A stretch of DNA of 64,000 bases, from assembly GCA_037833965.1 (NCBI GenBank), contig AP031351.1:17124501-17188500 (forward strand), given 5' to 3'. A program made the position numbers and the translations under genes. The notes beneath the pieces were generated by a model. The model made no database searches, had not been told where the DNA came from, and saw only the letters and a program-made list of their open reading frames with translations. The stretch is from Marchantia polymorpha subsp. ruderalis. Its lineage: Eukaryota > Streptophyta > Marchantiopsida > Marchantiales > Marchantiaceae. Of this stretch, positions 12,421 through 24,474 are shown piece after piece (positions within the stretch are counted from its first letter, which is position 1; each line of letters opens with the position of its first letter).

Positions 12421-14302
12421 TTGAAGTTGGCATGTATTTGAAGTGCCTGTCAAGAAGTACTCAAATCTCATGACTCAATGTTCGTAGTGGGTAGTGAAAG
12501 TTCTTGTTGCCTGCAAAGTTCGAATGTGTGATCAGTCCACTGAAGATGTAGATTTCTGAATGATCATGTGTTGGGACATACTTATGTATCTTATTATAAT
12601 TCAAGGTGCTGCTCTTTTTCCTTATATGAGCTCCTTAGATGCACAGCGTGCGTACGCGACATGCATCGAAGTAACTTAGTAGTTCAGTTTAGATGTTTTG
12701 CATTTGAGTGAGCTTTGGAAGTTCGTTCAGAAATGTTAGGCAACGTTACTATGCTGTTGCATCATGCACCTGTGATTGAAAGTCTCAAGGTTCATAACTT
12801 CATTATTCGTCTTCTTATCCAGTTCAAAGCTATCCAGGTATTGGACATGCTCTTTGTCGGATTAAAGTTCTGATGCATCTGTAATGCGTTGTATAACGTC
12901 TATATGATCGTACCTCCCGGGTCTGAGCATATCCGATTAGAAAACTTTGTGAAAGAAGGGTTGGGAAGACTGGAGCCCAACATGATGAGGTAGGGACTAT
13001 CAAATTGGTTCAGAACTTGGTGTAACATGTTGTTCAGGTATTTCGTTCACCAACATTACATTGTAGAAGCTGTTCGATCATTCTGAAATTGAAGTAACTA
13101 AATGGTCAATGATGTCTAATCACTCTAGGAAGATGAGTTGAATCCGAGTAACTTCAAGCTACTTTCATCTTAGTCAGTCTCAACGACTGGAGCTTATTGT
13201 CCATATACAGCGACTGATAACAGGGTTTCAACCAAACTATCGATTTATGGAAAAAAATGGCCTCTATGTTTGTTCTTCATTTTAAAAGATTGACTCAAAC
13301 CACTTTGATGAATCTTTGTGGTAGATAAAAGCAAGCCTCCTCACACGATGTTCCGTTGAAGAAGATAATAAATAACACTGCAAGTATAAATAAATAAACA
13401 AATAAGTATACTTTAGATATATCGAAGTAATGATTATGGTAAGCACAAATAACCAGCAAAGCTTGGACCAGTGAGCGTTCTGCGCGACTTGACTCACTGC
13501 AACACCTGGCTGGTCAGAGCAGGGACCGAAAGGGAAGCGCAGACCAGCGTTCAAGACGACGGAAGGAAGGAAAGAAAGCGACGGGCTTTTTGTCGATGTT
13601 ACACCACACGTGATTTTTCCCCAAGCGTGCAATGTGCGTGCGGGCCGCATGAACCTTGTCAAGGAGTGAGGAGGAAGCAGGATGATAGTGGTTGTAGATT
13701 TGGACATTGACGAGACGAGACTGAAACCGAGCGACAATCCTGTGTTTTACTGTTGTGTTATTTCCGCACCCTGGGCTGAGCTCAGCTCTGCACCTCGTCG
13801 TTAAGTCGTCGGGGAGAAGATTCTGTCACCGGAGGCGCAGAGAGTGAGAGACAATGAGCGTTATGCAAAAAAATTGCAGCGTGCAATTTTTTTGGCGGGG
13901 CACAGAAGAGTTGGATTGCTGCACTTTCGGCGGGATCATCGAGCTGGAAGTCTTTTGATCTCGAAATTGCATGTGCGTCGTAGAGTAATGTAGATGCTAA
14001 ATTCATGTTGTTGTCGGGGACAACAGGAAGGCGGAATCAAGAATAATTCTCCGTGAAGAGGTTCCGAAATCTTTGCGTCGACGCACTGTGGGCTGGGAAT
14101 TGTCTGCTATAGAGAAGTTTCGATAGGCATCTTGAGGAGCTTCAGGTGCCCCATATATTGGCTAATTCGCTCAGAGTTGTAAGCAACGCTTGCGTTGCGA
14201 GCAACGTCTGCTTTTCTTTGTGAAGGGCTGGAACTGTGCTGGAAGGTTATGGTGTGAGTTCGAGGTGAACCCTACGGTTTGTTTTTGCCGTTCGAATTCA
14301 CG
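12421..14302. other. Upstream region of BRF1
   Basis: No gene recognised. From about 13450 to 14302 base composition becomes more balanced, and this part probably holds the BRF1 promoter and 5' leader. Two short open frames on opposite strands at 13282-13737 overlap each other and look accidental. Confidence 0.4.
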
Positions 14303-17300
14303 ATGGTGTGGTGCAGCTACTGTGTGAAGGACCAGGCTGCTGAGCTTGACGAAATTAATGGTTTCACGTAAGTTTTTCGTCGTGCTTTCAAATGCGCATT
14401 TGGACTCAGTCCCAAACTGCATGTAGACACTGTCCGGATGTTTTTTCCGTGATTACTTTTTTACAACAGTTTCCTCTTGAAACATTTGAAGACTAGGTAA
14501 TTATCTAGTCTTCAAGTGGTTCTCCGGATGGCATTCACTGTCATGTTTGCAAGTAAACTCACTACTATACGTTGGTGTTTATATTCTTTCTGTACTGAAT
14601 TCTTGTTCCACGTCGGCCTTGGACTCTCTCGCAGGTGTTGTACCGGTTGTGGACGAGTATTAGACGACAATGTCTATGGCAGTGACCCCACATTCACGAA
14701 AACGTCTACTGGCCAGGTTAGATATGATCATCTTTGATCAAAGGAAAAAATTATCCGCGAAGTTGTGTTCGTTTTACGTCTCTACGGAAACTCGCAGAGG
14801 TGTGTCCTGTTTGTTTAACAATAGTGTCACCTCTTCAAACATGACAGAGTCAAGTGGAAGGAAATTTTGTCCGAGATGGAGGCAACAGTATGGGACGACT
14901 TGGTGTAAGTGGAGGTCGTATTCTTGGGTATCAGTCCGACTCTCATGAAAAAACGTTGAACAAAGGTATATTGCTATCGAAAGCAGTTGATTGGATCGTA
15001 ATATTATTTTGTGTATCTACAGAAAGCCACTGTTTTCTCCTAGATTACACAGGTCAATGAAGATCCAGCTTAATGCTTTTGACGTTGTCCTTCAGGAAAG
15101 AATGAAATTCTTGATATTCTTGAGCGTCTTTCCATTCGGCCACGCGACGATACTGCCACACAAGCCCATCGGTTTTACACTGTACTACTCTTCTATTCTA
15201 TATGGAATTTATGGTTGTATGTGTACAGACAATTCACGTCGTCATGTATAATCTTTTAAGTTTACCTTTTTCCTCCTGCGGTAGCTCCTTTGCTACAGTT
15301 GTATGGAGCTTTCATGTTGGGAAAACTTGTTGCATTAAAGTCCAACTCTGATTCTGGCACTTTGTATCTCCTTTGTCCTTTGTTGTAATGGGACTCAGAT
15401 TGCTCTGGAACGTAATTTCACCAGGGGACGTCGAGTAAATCAAGTGGCCGCTGCATGCATTTACATAGTATGCCGGTATGTTACAACGTACCTCCACCCA
15501 TAGTCCTCCTTTTTATCGCTGCAATTGGTAGTTTATCCTACCGAGAATGTTTGAAAGTTCGTCTGCACGAAGATATGAGCTTGATAGGGGTCGAGAGTTC
15601 GAACTACGAAGTGACTTTCTACTCTCACGTTTTCTTTCCGGCTTACATCGCAAGTTAATATTCTCTGTAGATGTATGTAATCAACCCAGTGAAGGCTTAT
15701 TAGTTACAGTTGTCATGTTTTCCGAGTTTAGCTTCTCCGTTAGGACCAACTAAACCCTTTGTGCAAACAACCAACTATGTTGTAGAGGTGCTGTCGGGCA
15801 CATACCCGTTCCTCGTTTCAGAATTTGGTCACTTTTGCTTGTGGGGTACGTTCGCCGAATAGATCATACCATCAAGATGTTACCTCGGCGTCTCGCCGTT
15901 GTTTTGTTTTCACAACGCATCATGCATTTACATCATAAGCTCAGCCATAGTCATATATTTGTTGATTTTGTTGTGCAGGCAGATGAACAAGCCTTACATG
16001 CTTATTGACTTCTCCGACTGCCTGCAGACCAATGTGTACGCTCAAAACTCTCTTTTGACAATGCATTTCCTTGTGGACGTGCATGTTCTTTTCTGCATGG
16101 CAGTATGTCCTCCAGTAGAGGAAATAATGCACTGAATCCATGTCTTTTTTCTTTGTATCCATCGTAAATTCAGGTATGTGCTGGGAGCAGTCTTTTTGCA
16201 GCTCTGCGGACTGTTACGACTCGAGGAGCAGCCCTTCCTTCAAAAGCCTGTCGATCCAAGCCTATTCATCCATCGGTTCGCAGACCGTATGACCTCTACT
16301 TCACGTCTTTTTCTTGATATTACTGGATTTCTCGGGAAGAAAACACGTAAGAAATTGCTTACTTACTGATTGACTTGCCAAACAGCAAGTTCTCTCTACA
16401 GTAAAAGTTGGGTGGTGATGATTCCGCAGGTTTGCAGTTCGGAAAGAAAATGCATGCGGTAGCCAATTTCGCCTTGCGGCTGGTGGCCAGTATGAAGCGT
16501 GATTGGATGCAGGCATGTCTCTGGACCTCGCTCCGTTTTGATCTTTCCCTCGATGTTATAGTGTGGCACTTACTGACAATCAACAGCATCAAACGGGGTG
16601 TTCAGGGTAGATAAGGCAAGGGTCCCATCTTTCTGCTGACATCATGCTTCGATCTTATGCAGACAGGGCGACGGCCTAGCGGAATTTGTGGGGCAGCATT
16701 ATTCATTGCTGCGCATTGTCACGGTTTTGAGCGGTCAAAAACTGACGTTGTAAGCCACAAGAATACTCTGCTAATTTTCAGTAGATATATCCGTTTACTT
16801 TCAACGATCCTCGAGACCAGATGAAAAAACATTTTATCAATATGTATCTTTCTACCGCTGACTTGGCCTGTTTACAGGTGAGTGTGGTGCACATATGCGA
16901 GGCAACTCTCAAGAAACGGTTGGTAGAGTTCGAGAGCACCGAATCAGGAAGCTTGACTGTAAGCCATCTGCATAACTAGTTTGAAATCACGTGGTTCTTG
17001 GGGAGCTCATTTTTTTTACGGTCCATGGAATATGCTTGTAAGCTGATTGAGCTCTTCAGTCAATCCAGTTTCTCCACATGCTACTATATTCCTGTCAGTG
17101 CATAATTTCCGACTTCCTTGCTAAAAATGTAAATACTGTTGTACGAACTGCTTCTCTTAGGAGGTAACTTCTGTGGAAAATGCAGGGAAAAGTGAGCAGA
17201 GCATTCCCTGCAGATTGGCTTATTTGTTTGATTGGCTGGCGTGGCATGACGCAGGCCGAAGAATTCGACGTAAAAGCGCTTGAGATGGAAGTACAGATGA

Positions 17301-20300
17301 AGGCAGCAGTTGAAGCAGTCTCTGGCAGAAATAGTAAAGTCTTGAATGAGGTCATGTGTGAACATAAGGACATGGGAGTGGATCATTTTTCTCACGGGCT
17401 CTGCCGAGCCTGCTACGAGGAGGTGAATGTTTAGTCTAAAAATCTATTTATCTCTTGGACTTTTATTATGCGACAAGGCTACACTTTAGCTATTGCACTG
17501 TAATGACTGAAAATGCTTCAGGTTGAATAAGTTTTGTCGTCTGGGAGACTACTCAGGTTATGCCGCTGAAAATTCATTGCTCCAGTTTGTCAGGGTATCC
17601 GGGGGTATGCATGGTGGGTCTGCACCCCCTGCCTTCCAAAAAGCGGAGCTCGAGCGTTTAGAAGCTGTGAGACAAGAATTGAAGTCTCAGGGTCTGGATT
17701 CCGACGAAGAGGATGAGTATGGCAGACAACAAAGAGTCGGCCTTATATCAGGGAAAGGAGGAAAGCCTCCACTCAATGCTTTAGCCGGAGAGAAAGCTGG
17801 ACGTGGACGGGGAAGGGGAAGAGGTCGTAGCAGAGGAAGGGCTGTATGGAGTAAAGAAAATCGATCCGAAGATTCCAATTTAGAAGTACCTTTAAGCGAG
17901 GAATATGACAGAGCACAGGCTAATGCAGGTAGACGAGGTAGAGGAAGAGGGAGAGGTAAAAGGGTAGAAGGGAAGGATATCTCAACCATTTGTAGTCACG
18001 AGGCCATCGGGGTTGAAGTCCACACTAGAGAGGGAAGTATGCCTAGTAGGGAAGATATCAAGGTGGTTGAAGACGTTGAAAAGGAAAATGGTGTTCTTAC
18101 ACAGGAAAGTAATATAGTATCTTGGTTTGAAGGTGAACTTGAAAGAAGTGAAGAGGGTCGCGTTGTTGAGAAGGTTATAGAGGTATCGAAATCTGAAGCT
18201 CAAACGCAGGAATCGCAGAAAGTAGTGGCAACTCTTGGAAATCAAGGTGCTCTGCCAAACCAGAAGGATCCTGCAGGAAGAGACCGATACAACGACCAAG
18301 CAGACGTTCGATCAGCCCTTGCATCAGAATCTGAGATTAGTTCGCAGGGAGAAACCTTTGAAGCTAAAGGCACGGGAGAAGATCCTGCTCACGCTTCAAC
18401 TCACATGAAAGTTAGTGGAGATGAAGATCTTCATGATGAAAATCTTCATGATGGCAAGGCTGACAACGGTATGGATGAAGCTGAGACAAACGAGACACTT
18501 TCAGATATTGACGATGATGAGGTACGTACTTCAGCTGTGTCCTCCCGTCAAGTAACTTTCGTCTCCACCTTGCTCTGCTTCCAATTCGAGGTAGGGGAAA
18601 GGTTTCAAGACTTAGAGTTTGCGTAAATTTCTGTAGTGTCGCAGTGTAACTGTTGGAAAATGCTTGGGACTGAGGCCACGATGATAGCATGTGTTTCTCA
18701 GGACCATAAGGCAGAGAAGCAAGTTCTCCGCACTGCCTTTACTTACTTCTTTCTAGTGAAGCAAAATTGCGTGCCAAATTCAGTCAAACACTCTTTTTGA
18801 TTATTATTGTGAAATTTGTTGTTCAGCTTGTAGGCTACTTACACAATGACGAGGAAGTTCGACTGAAGACCATCATCTGGACTGAACTGAACAAAGACTA
18901 TCTGCAGGTAACTCATCAGTTTCTGCATATATCGTATGCAGAGTGCTGATAATGTCTTGACCTGTGTGATGTCTATTCTTTGTTACAATGTTGCACCTTA
19001 TAGTCACTTTTTGCCGAGTACTTGTGTGAACGCCAGCGGTTTAGGGTTTAGGGTTTAGGTTTACCTATTTTCTTGCCTAAAAAATGCTCCCTTTGTACAA
19101 GATTCTGCTTATGGTCTTGACGATAGTTAGTGCAAATTTTATGTGTATTATTACTTCTGCTCTTAGACGGAAAGTTGCTAAAATACAATTTAATAAACAT
19201 TATCCGATACAGGAGCAAGAGATCAAGCAGGCTGCGATGGCAGCCACTGAGGAGGCTCGTGCAGCCGCAATTGCTGCTGCAGCATCAAATTCTGCAAGTG
19301 CAGTAGAGCTTGCTGCAGCAGCCGCTGCTGCGGTCGCTAAGATGAAGAAGGTACTCCTTGCATACACGGTCTGATTGTCCATTCATCTCCAACTCGCTTT
19401 CACTTCGGATTTCAACCATATTCGCAGAGGAGTCAAAAAAATTCGGGAATGAAGCTTACACTAATTCTTCTGAAGTTAAGTGGAGATAATTCTCAATCAC
19501 GTCCTATGCTTAACGTGGTGTCTATGGACGCAATTCATGAAGGCCTAGACTCGGTAATGAAGAGATCACGGACTGGAGAGAGTATGAAGGAAGTACTATC
19601 AAGAGATCAGTTGATGAATTCTGGAGGTGCAGTTCTTTCTGTACTAATGTACAGGAGGATCGTTCCGATGACTTACTCGTGCAAGTGACAGTAACTTGAT
19701 TGCCGTACGTTGAAATCACCTGAGAGAAGTGCTGTTTTTCATGTGCTTCACAGGATCGCAAACAAAGGAGAGCAGATGAAGCCAAGAGAGGGCCAGCTGC
19801 GTCTGCAGCTGAGGCAACCCAGAAAATGCTTGAAAGCAAGGTACTTGCTGCATGGAAAGACAGAGGCATCACAATTTGTTAACTTTGAGTTTATGATTGA
19901 TCATCGTTAGAAGATTGGATACCTTAATGTTGTCACCAATCATGGATTTATCATTCATTTTTTGCTGATTTTCAGAAGTTAAGCACAAAAGTGGACTACA
20001 CCGTGCTAGCGAAATTATTTGATGGGGATGTAAGTAATCTTACAATCGCTATAGTCTTTGATGTTACTCCAAGGAAGGGAATTGTCGTCAAACCTGAGTT
20101 CAGCACTTTCATGAACGTGTGCAAATCTTAGTTTCTTCCTCTTCCAACTATTATAGGACAGTCAACCACATGATGACCAGTCTTGCTAGTGGACAGTATA
20201 AGCTTTAGAAGATGAGGATGAAAGAGATATTATATATGTGAATAGCATTTTGCACATGTTTTCAGGGAGTTTCATGTTTCAGTGAACACCTTAGGTATTT

Positions 20301-20679
20301 ATGCTGCAGCTTATCATGATGTCGGTTGGACTTTCAGTTACTAATTAATTTTTTTGTATCGCAGGAAGCTGAGAAGCACGACAGCAGGAAGGGAGCAGCG
20401 AAGGACGAAGATGGAGACAGTGAGGCTTTTAACAGGAGTAGCAAGAGATCACGTTTTAGCAGTCAAAACGATTTCAGTCAAGCCGATTCTGTCATCACAC
20501 AAATAAGTGCGAGGTCGCAACTGAGGGAGGTAGATTCCAAAGGAGGTGACGTGGTTGACATGAATGAAGGAGATGAAGGGGAGATAGATGAAGAGGAAGG
20601 GCTGGCTGATGATGGTGAGATCGAGGGTATTACGTATGAGTATGATGAGGGCGATGAGTACTACGACGAAGAGTATTGA
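14303..20679 (+). CDS. BRF1: BRF1-like TFIIB-related subunit of RNA polymerase III factor TFIIIB
   Basis: BRF1 joins TBP and BDP1 in TFIIIB, which places RNA polymerase III at tRNA and 5S genes in the nucleus. Eighteen exons join in phase: 14303-14367, 14635-14716, 14848-14965, 15096-15181, 15399-15475, 15979-16035, 16174-16286, 16430-16512, 16663-16749, 16878-16958, 17255-17422, 17586-18521, 18827-18907, 19213-19350, 19430-19474, 19754-19840, 19976-20029, 20365-20679 (about 890 aa). Residues 1-49 form the zinc ribbon (WCSYC, then [12 protein letters not shown]). Cyclin folds follow at about 90-283 ([45 protein letters not shown]). Residues about 644-690 carry the BRF1-specific TBP-binding block ([22 protein letters not shown]). 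Exon 12 adds a long insert with Arg-Gly runs and exon 14 is Ala-rich. The intron after exon 8 has a GC donor. Exon 15 (45 nt, acceptor CAGAG) is the least certain. The C-terminus is very acidic. Confidence 0.93.
14486..14515. repeat. Short hairpin in BRF1 intron 1
   Basis: Arms ttgaagactag (14486-14496) and ctagtcttcaa (14505-14515) are exact reverse complements around an 8-base loop, inside the first intron of BRF1. Confidence 0.7.
19039..19062 (+). repeat. Interstitial plant telomere repeat in BRF1 intron 13
   Basis: The motif TTTAGGG occurs twice in tandem, followed by a third unit missing its last G. It lies in the intron between exons 13 and 14. This is the Arabidopsis-type telomere unit, which is strong evidence of plant DNA. 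Confidence 0.85.
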
Positions 20680-21602
20680 AGGTTCTTATGGACGGCAAGG
20701 ATTTAGATGTTTGTGAGAACTGTTCTTAGATGATTATTAACGTACATATGTCAGGTACAGGTCAAGAGAAATTCAAATCTAAAAGGTACAGCTCCTCAGT
20801 AACACATTCTTTTAGGGAGCTGTTGTAAAGCCAGAATAGAAAATTTTGACGGTTCATGTCTGAAGACGACTGTAAATAATGCAAGTTCACGAGAGAGTTG
20901 TATCTATAGTGCAGTGTTTGTAAAGGCTTTTGATAACAGACCCTGCGTCCTGGATGGAGCTGCTGGATGCAGACATGGTTGAGAAGAAAGAGAATTAGAT
21001 ATTTACGAAATGAGAGGATCCAAAACATAAATATACCAAAGCTCAGTGGATGGAGTTCCATAACAGATACGAGTCTCGTTTCAAGTCCTAGAACATTTAT
21101 TGTAAAACCTTTCAATAATTATCAAAGGATATTTGGTCTGAAATATGTCCTTGCATCCATGTCTAGCCTGTGACAATGTGGAACTCACTGAAGTTATTAG
21201 ACGTTCCCCTAGCCGACCCAACAAGATTTCGACTTTTTCCTTGGCTTGTTTGCAGTCTCAGTTTAATCACTCCGTAGGACTCCAAATTTGTGAACTTTCA
21301 ATCTGCGAACTGCAGTTTCCATATGTTTATGAAGGCCAAATGTCCCAAATCGATACCAATATGTCCACGATTAATGACGGCCAACGGCTCATCCGTGTTG
21401 ATATCTCGAAGGATTGAAATTTCACGTCAATCAGTAATGGATGCCGTCCTAACGTGAACTAGCGTGGCACAAGGGTCAACTGGTTGTATGTGACATTTAT
21501 ATATGTTGATTTGGCCATTTATTCAAATGGCCAAATCCGAGAAGTCAGTGACTCATACAGTGCTTCAGCAGAACTTTGAAGCGGTTCGCGGTTAGGGTTC
21601 GG
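20680..21602. other. Downstream region of BRF1
   Basis: Probable 3' untranslated and intergenic DNA. No gene recognised. A hairpin with 13-base arms (gatttggccattt and its complement) lies near 21508-21539, just before the foldback element. Confidence 0.4.
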
Positions 21603-22464
21603 CTCTAGAGCAGACCTCATAAATTCTCGCAAATGCAGGTTTGCGAGAATTAATTTTTTCTTGCAAATTTTTCATTTTAATTCTGGCATTTGCTCTAGAG
21701 CTGCATTCATAAATTTGCCAAATTTTTGGCAAATGCCAAGTTTTCCAAAATTGAATTCATTTTGGCAATTTTTACCATCTTAACTCTAGCATTTGCCAAA
21801 CTTCAAATGGTATTATCATTATAATCTCCATAGAACTTCCAATATGTGTTTTGATAGGAGTGAAATCAACTTGTTAATTCTTCAATCTTAGCAATTAGAG
21901 CTCTGGGTGAAAAATCAATCAAAACACTAAACTAATAGTTAGTCGCATAAACGAAGATGAACCGGTAGATGAAATATAAAACTTTCTTATATGAATAGGA
22001 ATGAATTAAATAATCTCATTTCTGGCATAAACATTTTCATTTCATTATATTTTGTCTGATGGCTTGGAGGTAATCGTTTTGAATGTTTCAAATTACTTCA
22101 AATGAATAAAGTAAATGCTTGTCAAGTTGGTGTTGCAAATAGTTATTCTTACTACATCTTGAGGAGGTAAGTTCAAATTGGGAGTGCAATCACATTATTC
22201 TACTTTACTCTCGATTTTCCCAAACTCAACTCGCGGATTCTGTGTCGGCAACATGCAGTAGTTCATTACGGGACTCGTCAAAATCTCCTACGTTAATTCA
22301 CTCCTCTCGATGACTTCCCCTTCGAGCATCCAAATGCTTTGCAACTATGGACGCGCGTGGTAGCTCCCTCATTCTTTATAAAGTATGGCAATTTGAAAAG
22401 ATTATTTCTGGCAAATTTGACGTCTAAAAATAGAACGCCAGATTTTATGAGGCATGCTCTAGAG
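21603..22464. mobile_element. Non-autonomous foldback/MITE-like element
   Basis: The left end (21603) reads CTCTAGAGCAGACCTCATAA and the reverse complement of the right end (22464) reads CTCTAGAGCATGCCTCATAA, so the two ends are imperfect inverted repeats of roughly 28 bases. A further CTCTAGAGC...TTCATAAA copy lies inside near 21692. The left part is full of hairpins, for example aattctcgcaaa (21622-21633) against tttgcgagaatt (21640-21651). There is no coding capacity, and no clear target-site duplication was found, so superfamily is unassigned. Confidence 0.55.
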
Positions 22465-24474
22465 TATAATCGATATAAATCACTCACCATTGTGTCTCAT
22501 GCCCCTCCTGTCTAAAAGGGATTTTTTTTTTTTTTTTACTAAAACCCAGTTATTACTTGGGCTTGCTATATACTGGAAATGTGGAAAAGTTCCTCGAGTT
22601 TATCTTGAGATCTACCTCTAGTACAGTTGGTGCTTGATAGTTGGTAATTGAGGTTATTTGTTTAATTGTAAAAGTATGGGGACTGCATTTTGATGGACTT
22701 ATACCAACGATCAGATTCATGAGTAGAGATGGAATGCAAGATTTACATAAAGATTTGTCTCTACACAATCAAATCTATTGTATTACTTGATAGATTGAAA
22801 AGATGGAATACACAAACATTTTTGTTATGTTTCAAAATTAGTTTCCCTTCATCTTTCTTATTGGTTAAAAATGGGCAGAATCACCTGAAAAGTACTCACA
22901 TATACCTTGTAAGTGACACACAAAATCTTGTGAAAATTTAGAAATATTAGACTACATCAATACTCATAAATTTAACATTTTATTGAAAGATGTCAACTTT
23001 GCCACAAGAAAAATTGGGCCCGATGCCATATATCACGTATAGTGATTCTTTGGCTACAAATTAGATTTCATGTCATGTATCTTTAAAGTTTGCACACAAT
23101 GCGTAAAGTTTATAGGATGCATGACGTACTAGGAGAGCGATTGCGAGGTATGTGGGATTACTACTTGCATCAACACTTAGATGTCATGAAACGTCATTCA
23201 ATTAATGATATAACATTCAACACGATCTCAAAATTTCAAAATATTTTGCTTGAGACTAAGAGGTGAAATTGTCAAATGTCAATTTTGCATCTTTGATAGA
23301 AGGAATAGCTTGAAAGCTGCTAGTGTGAAGCAAAAGATCACTAAAAACATTCAACTCTGACACTTTTTGTTTTGATTTGAGCTAAAAAAAAGAGCATATT
23401 GAAACGTTACATGAAAATGATTGGACATTGTATCTATATTTGAGTAGAAGGTGAGATTTTGGTGAGAAGCTTAAGAGTGTATAAAACTTATATATGGATA
23501 ATAAATTGAATAATGTCATTTTTGAAATCTCTATACCCCTTGCCAATTTGTTCTTCAAGCCAAAAATGTATTAGAAATATGATGAAATAAAACTGATTTT
23601 GAAGACATAGTATTTATTTTCAAAATTGGAAATCAATAAGTTTTTTGGCAAATGTATTGTCATCATCAAAGATTTTTTGCGATTTGGTTATTTATTGACC
23701 ACACAAAAACAAATATATCGTTTAGGTAGTTTGCTTCTGTCATTATCTCACATTATAATCGTATTAAGAACAATAAACTGGTCGAAATAATCCATCATTT
23801 GATTGAGAATATTGTAAAAATCATGCTTTCTGTTTCATTACCACTCGTTTTTACGATGTTGTGCGATTCGTCCGTGTGAATTTTCTTATTGGCCGCTAAT
23901 TGTACGCATCAAGAAAAATTATTGTTGGAATAGTGAATTTGAGTTTTTTGACTAAGTGTTAAGTATATTGGTGTTGTTTTGGCATCGTCATACTCCAATA
24001 AACTACAAGAAGTTGATCAACATGCTTTTGAAATTGCTTTGTACTATTTATATTGACAAAGTAATTTCTATCAGCTCTGATAACAAAAACACAATAATAA
24101 CACAAATCCTAGAAGTTGTCGCATCGCTTGTGAGGCAAATTGGAAAAGTTGTCATATGTCTAATATGAATGTGTTCAAACAAAACTCTCCGCATTTGATG
24201 CACTCCTCATTGGCTGAATTTGTCGTCAAGCAAGGAATCAACAACGTTGAAAGTGATGATTTCTAATAGACAATTTCTGCATTTTCAGTTTGCCTACAAG
24301 CACAAGTCAACATGATCAACAATTTAGAAGGATCAAGAGGTTTCAAAGACACGACGCAATAGATAACATTTGGTGTTCTATTCAAATGAATTTTACAATA
24401 TATTTGGCAATTTTATCAAGACATTGAGGATGATATAATGAGAACATGATATAGTAATAATAATAAAAAATAAC
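22465..24474. other. AT-rich intergenic DNA
   Basis: Very AT-rich with a T17 tract near 22522. Only short open frames without recognisable motifs. It may contain further decayed transposon DNA adjoining the Copia fossil, but nothing identifiable. Confidence 0.4.

Noticed and set aside
17687-18299. Minus-strand frames of 100 and 105 codons
   Set aside because: Antisense shadows of BRF1 exon 12.
19039-19062. Idea that the TTTAGGG run marks a chromosome end
   Set aside because: Fewer than three units, lying inside an intron of an intact gene.
19449-19688. Plus-strand frame of 79 codons between BRF1 exons 14 and 16
   Set aside because: No resemblance to BRF1 and poor splice sites in that frame; a 45-nt exon at 19430-19474 in another frame fits the phase better.
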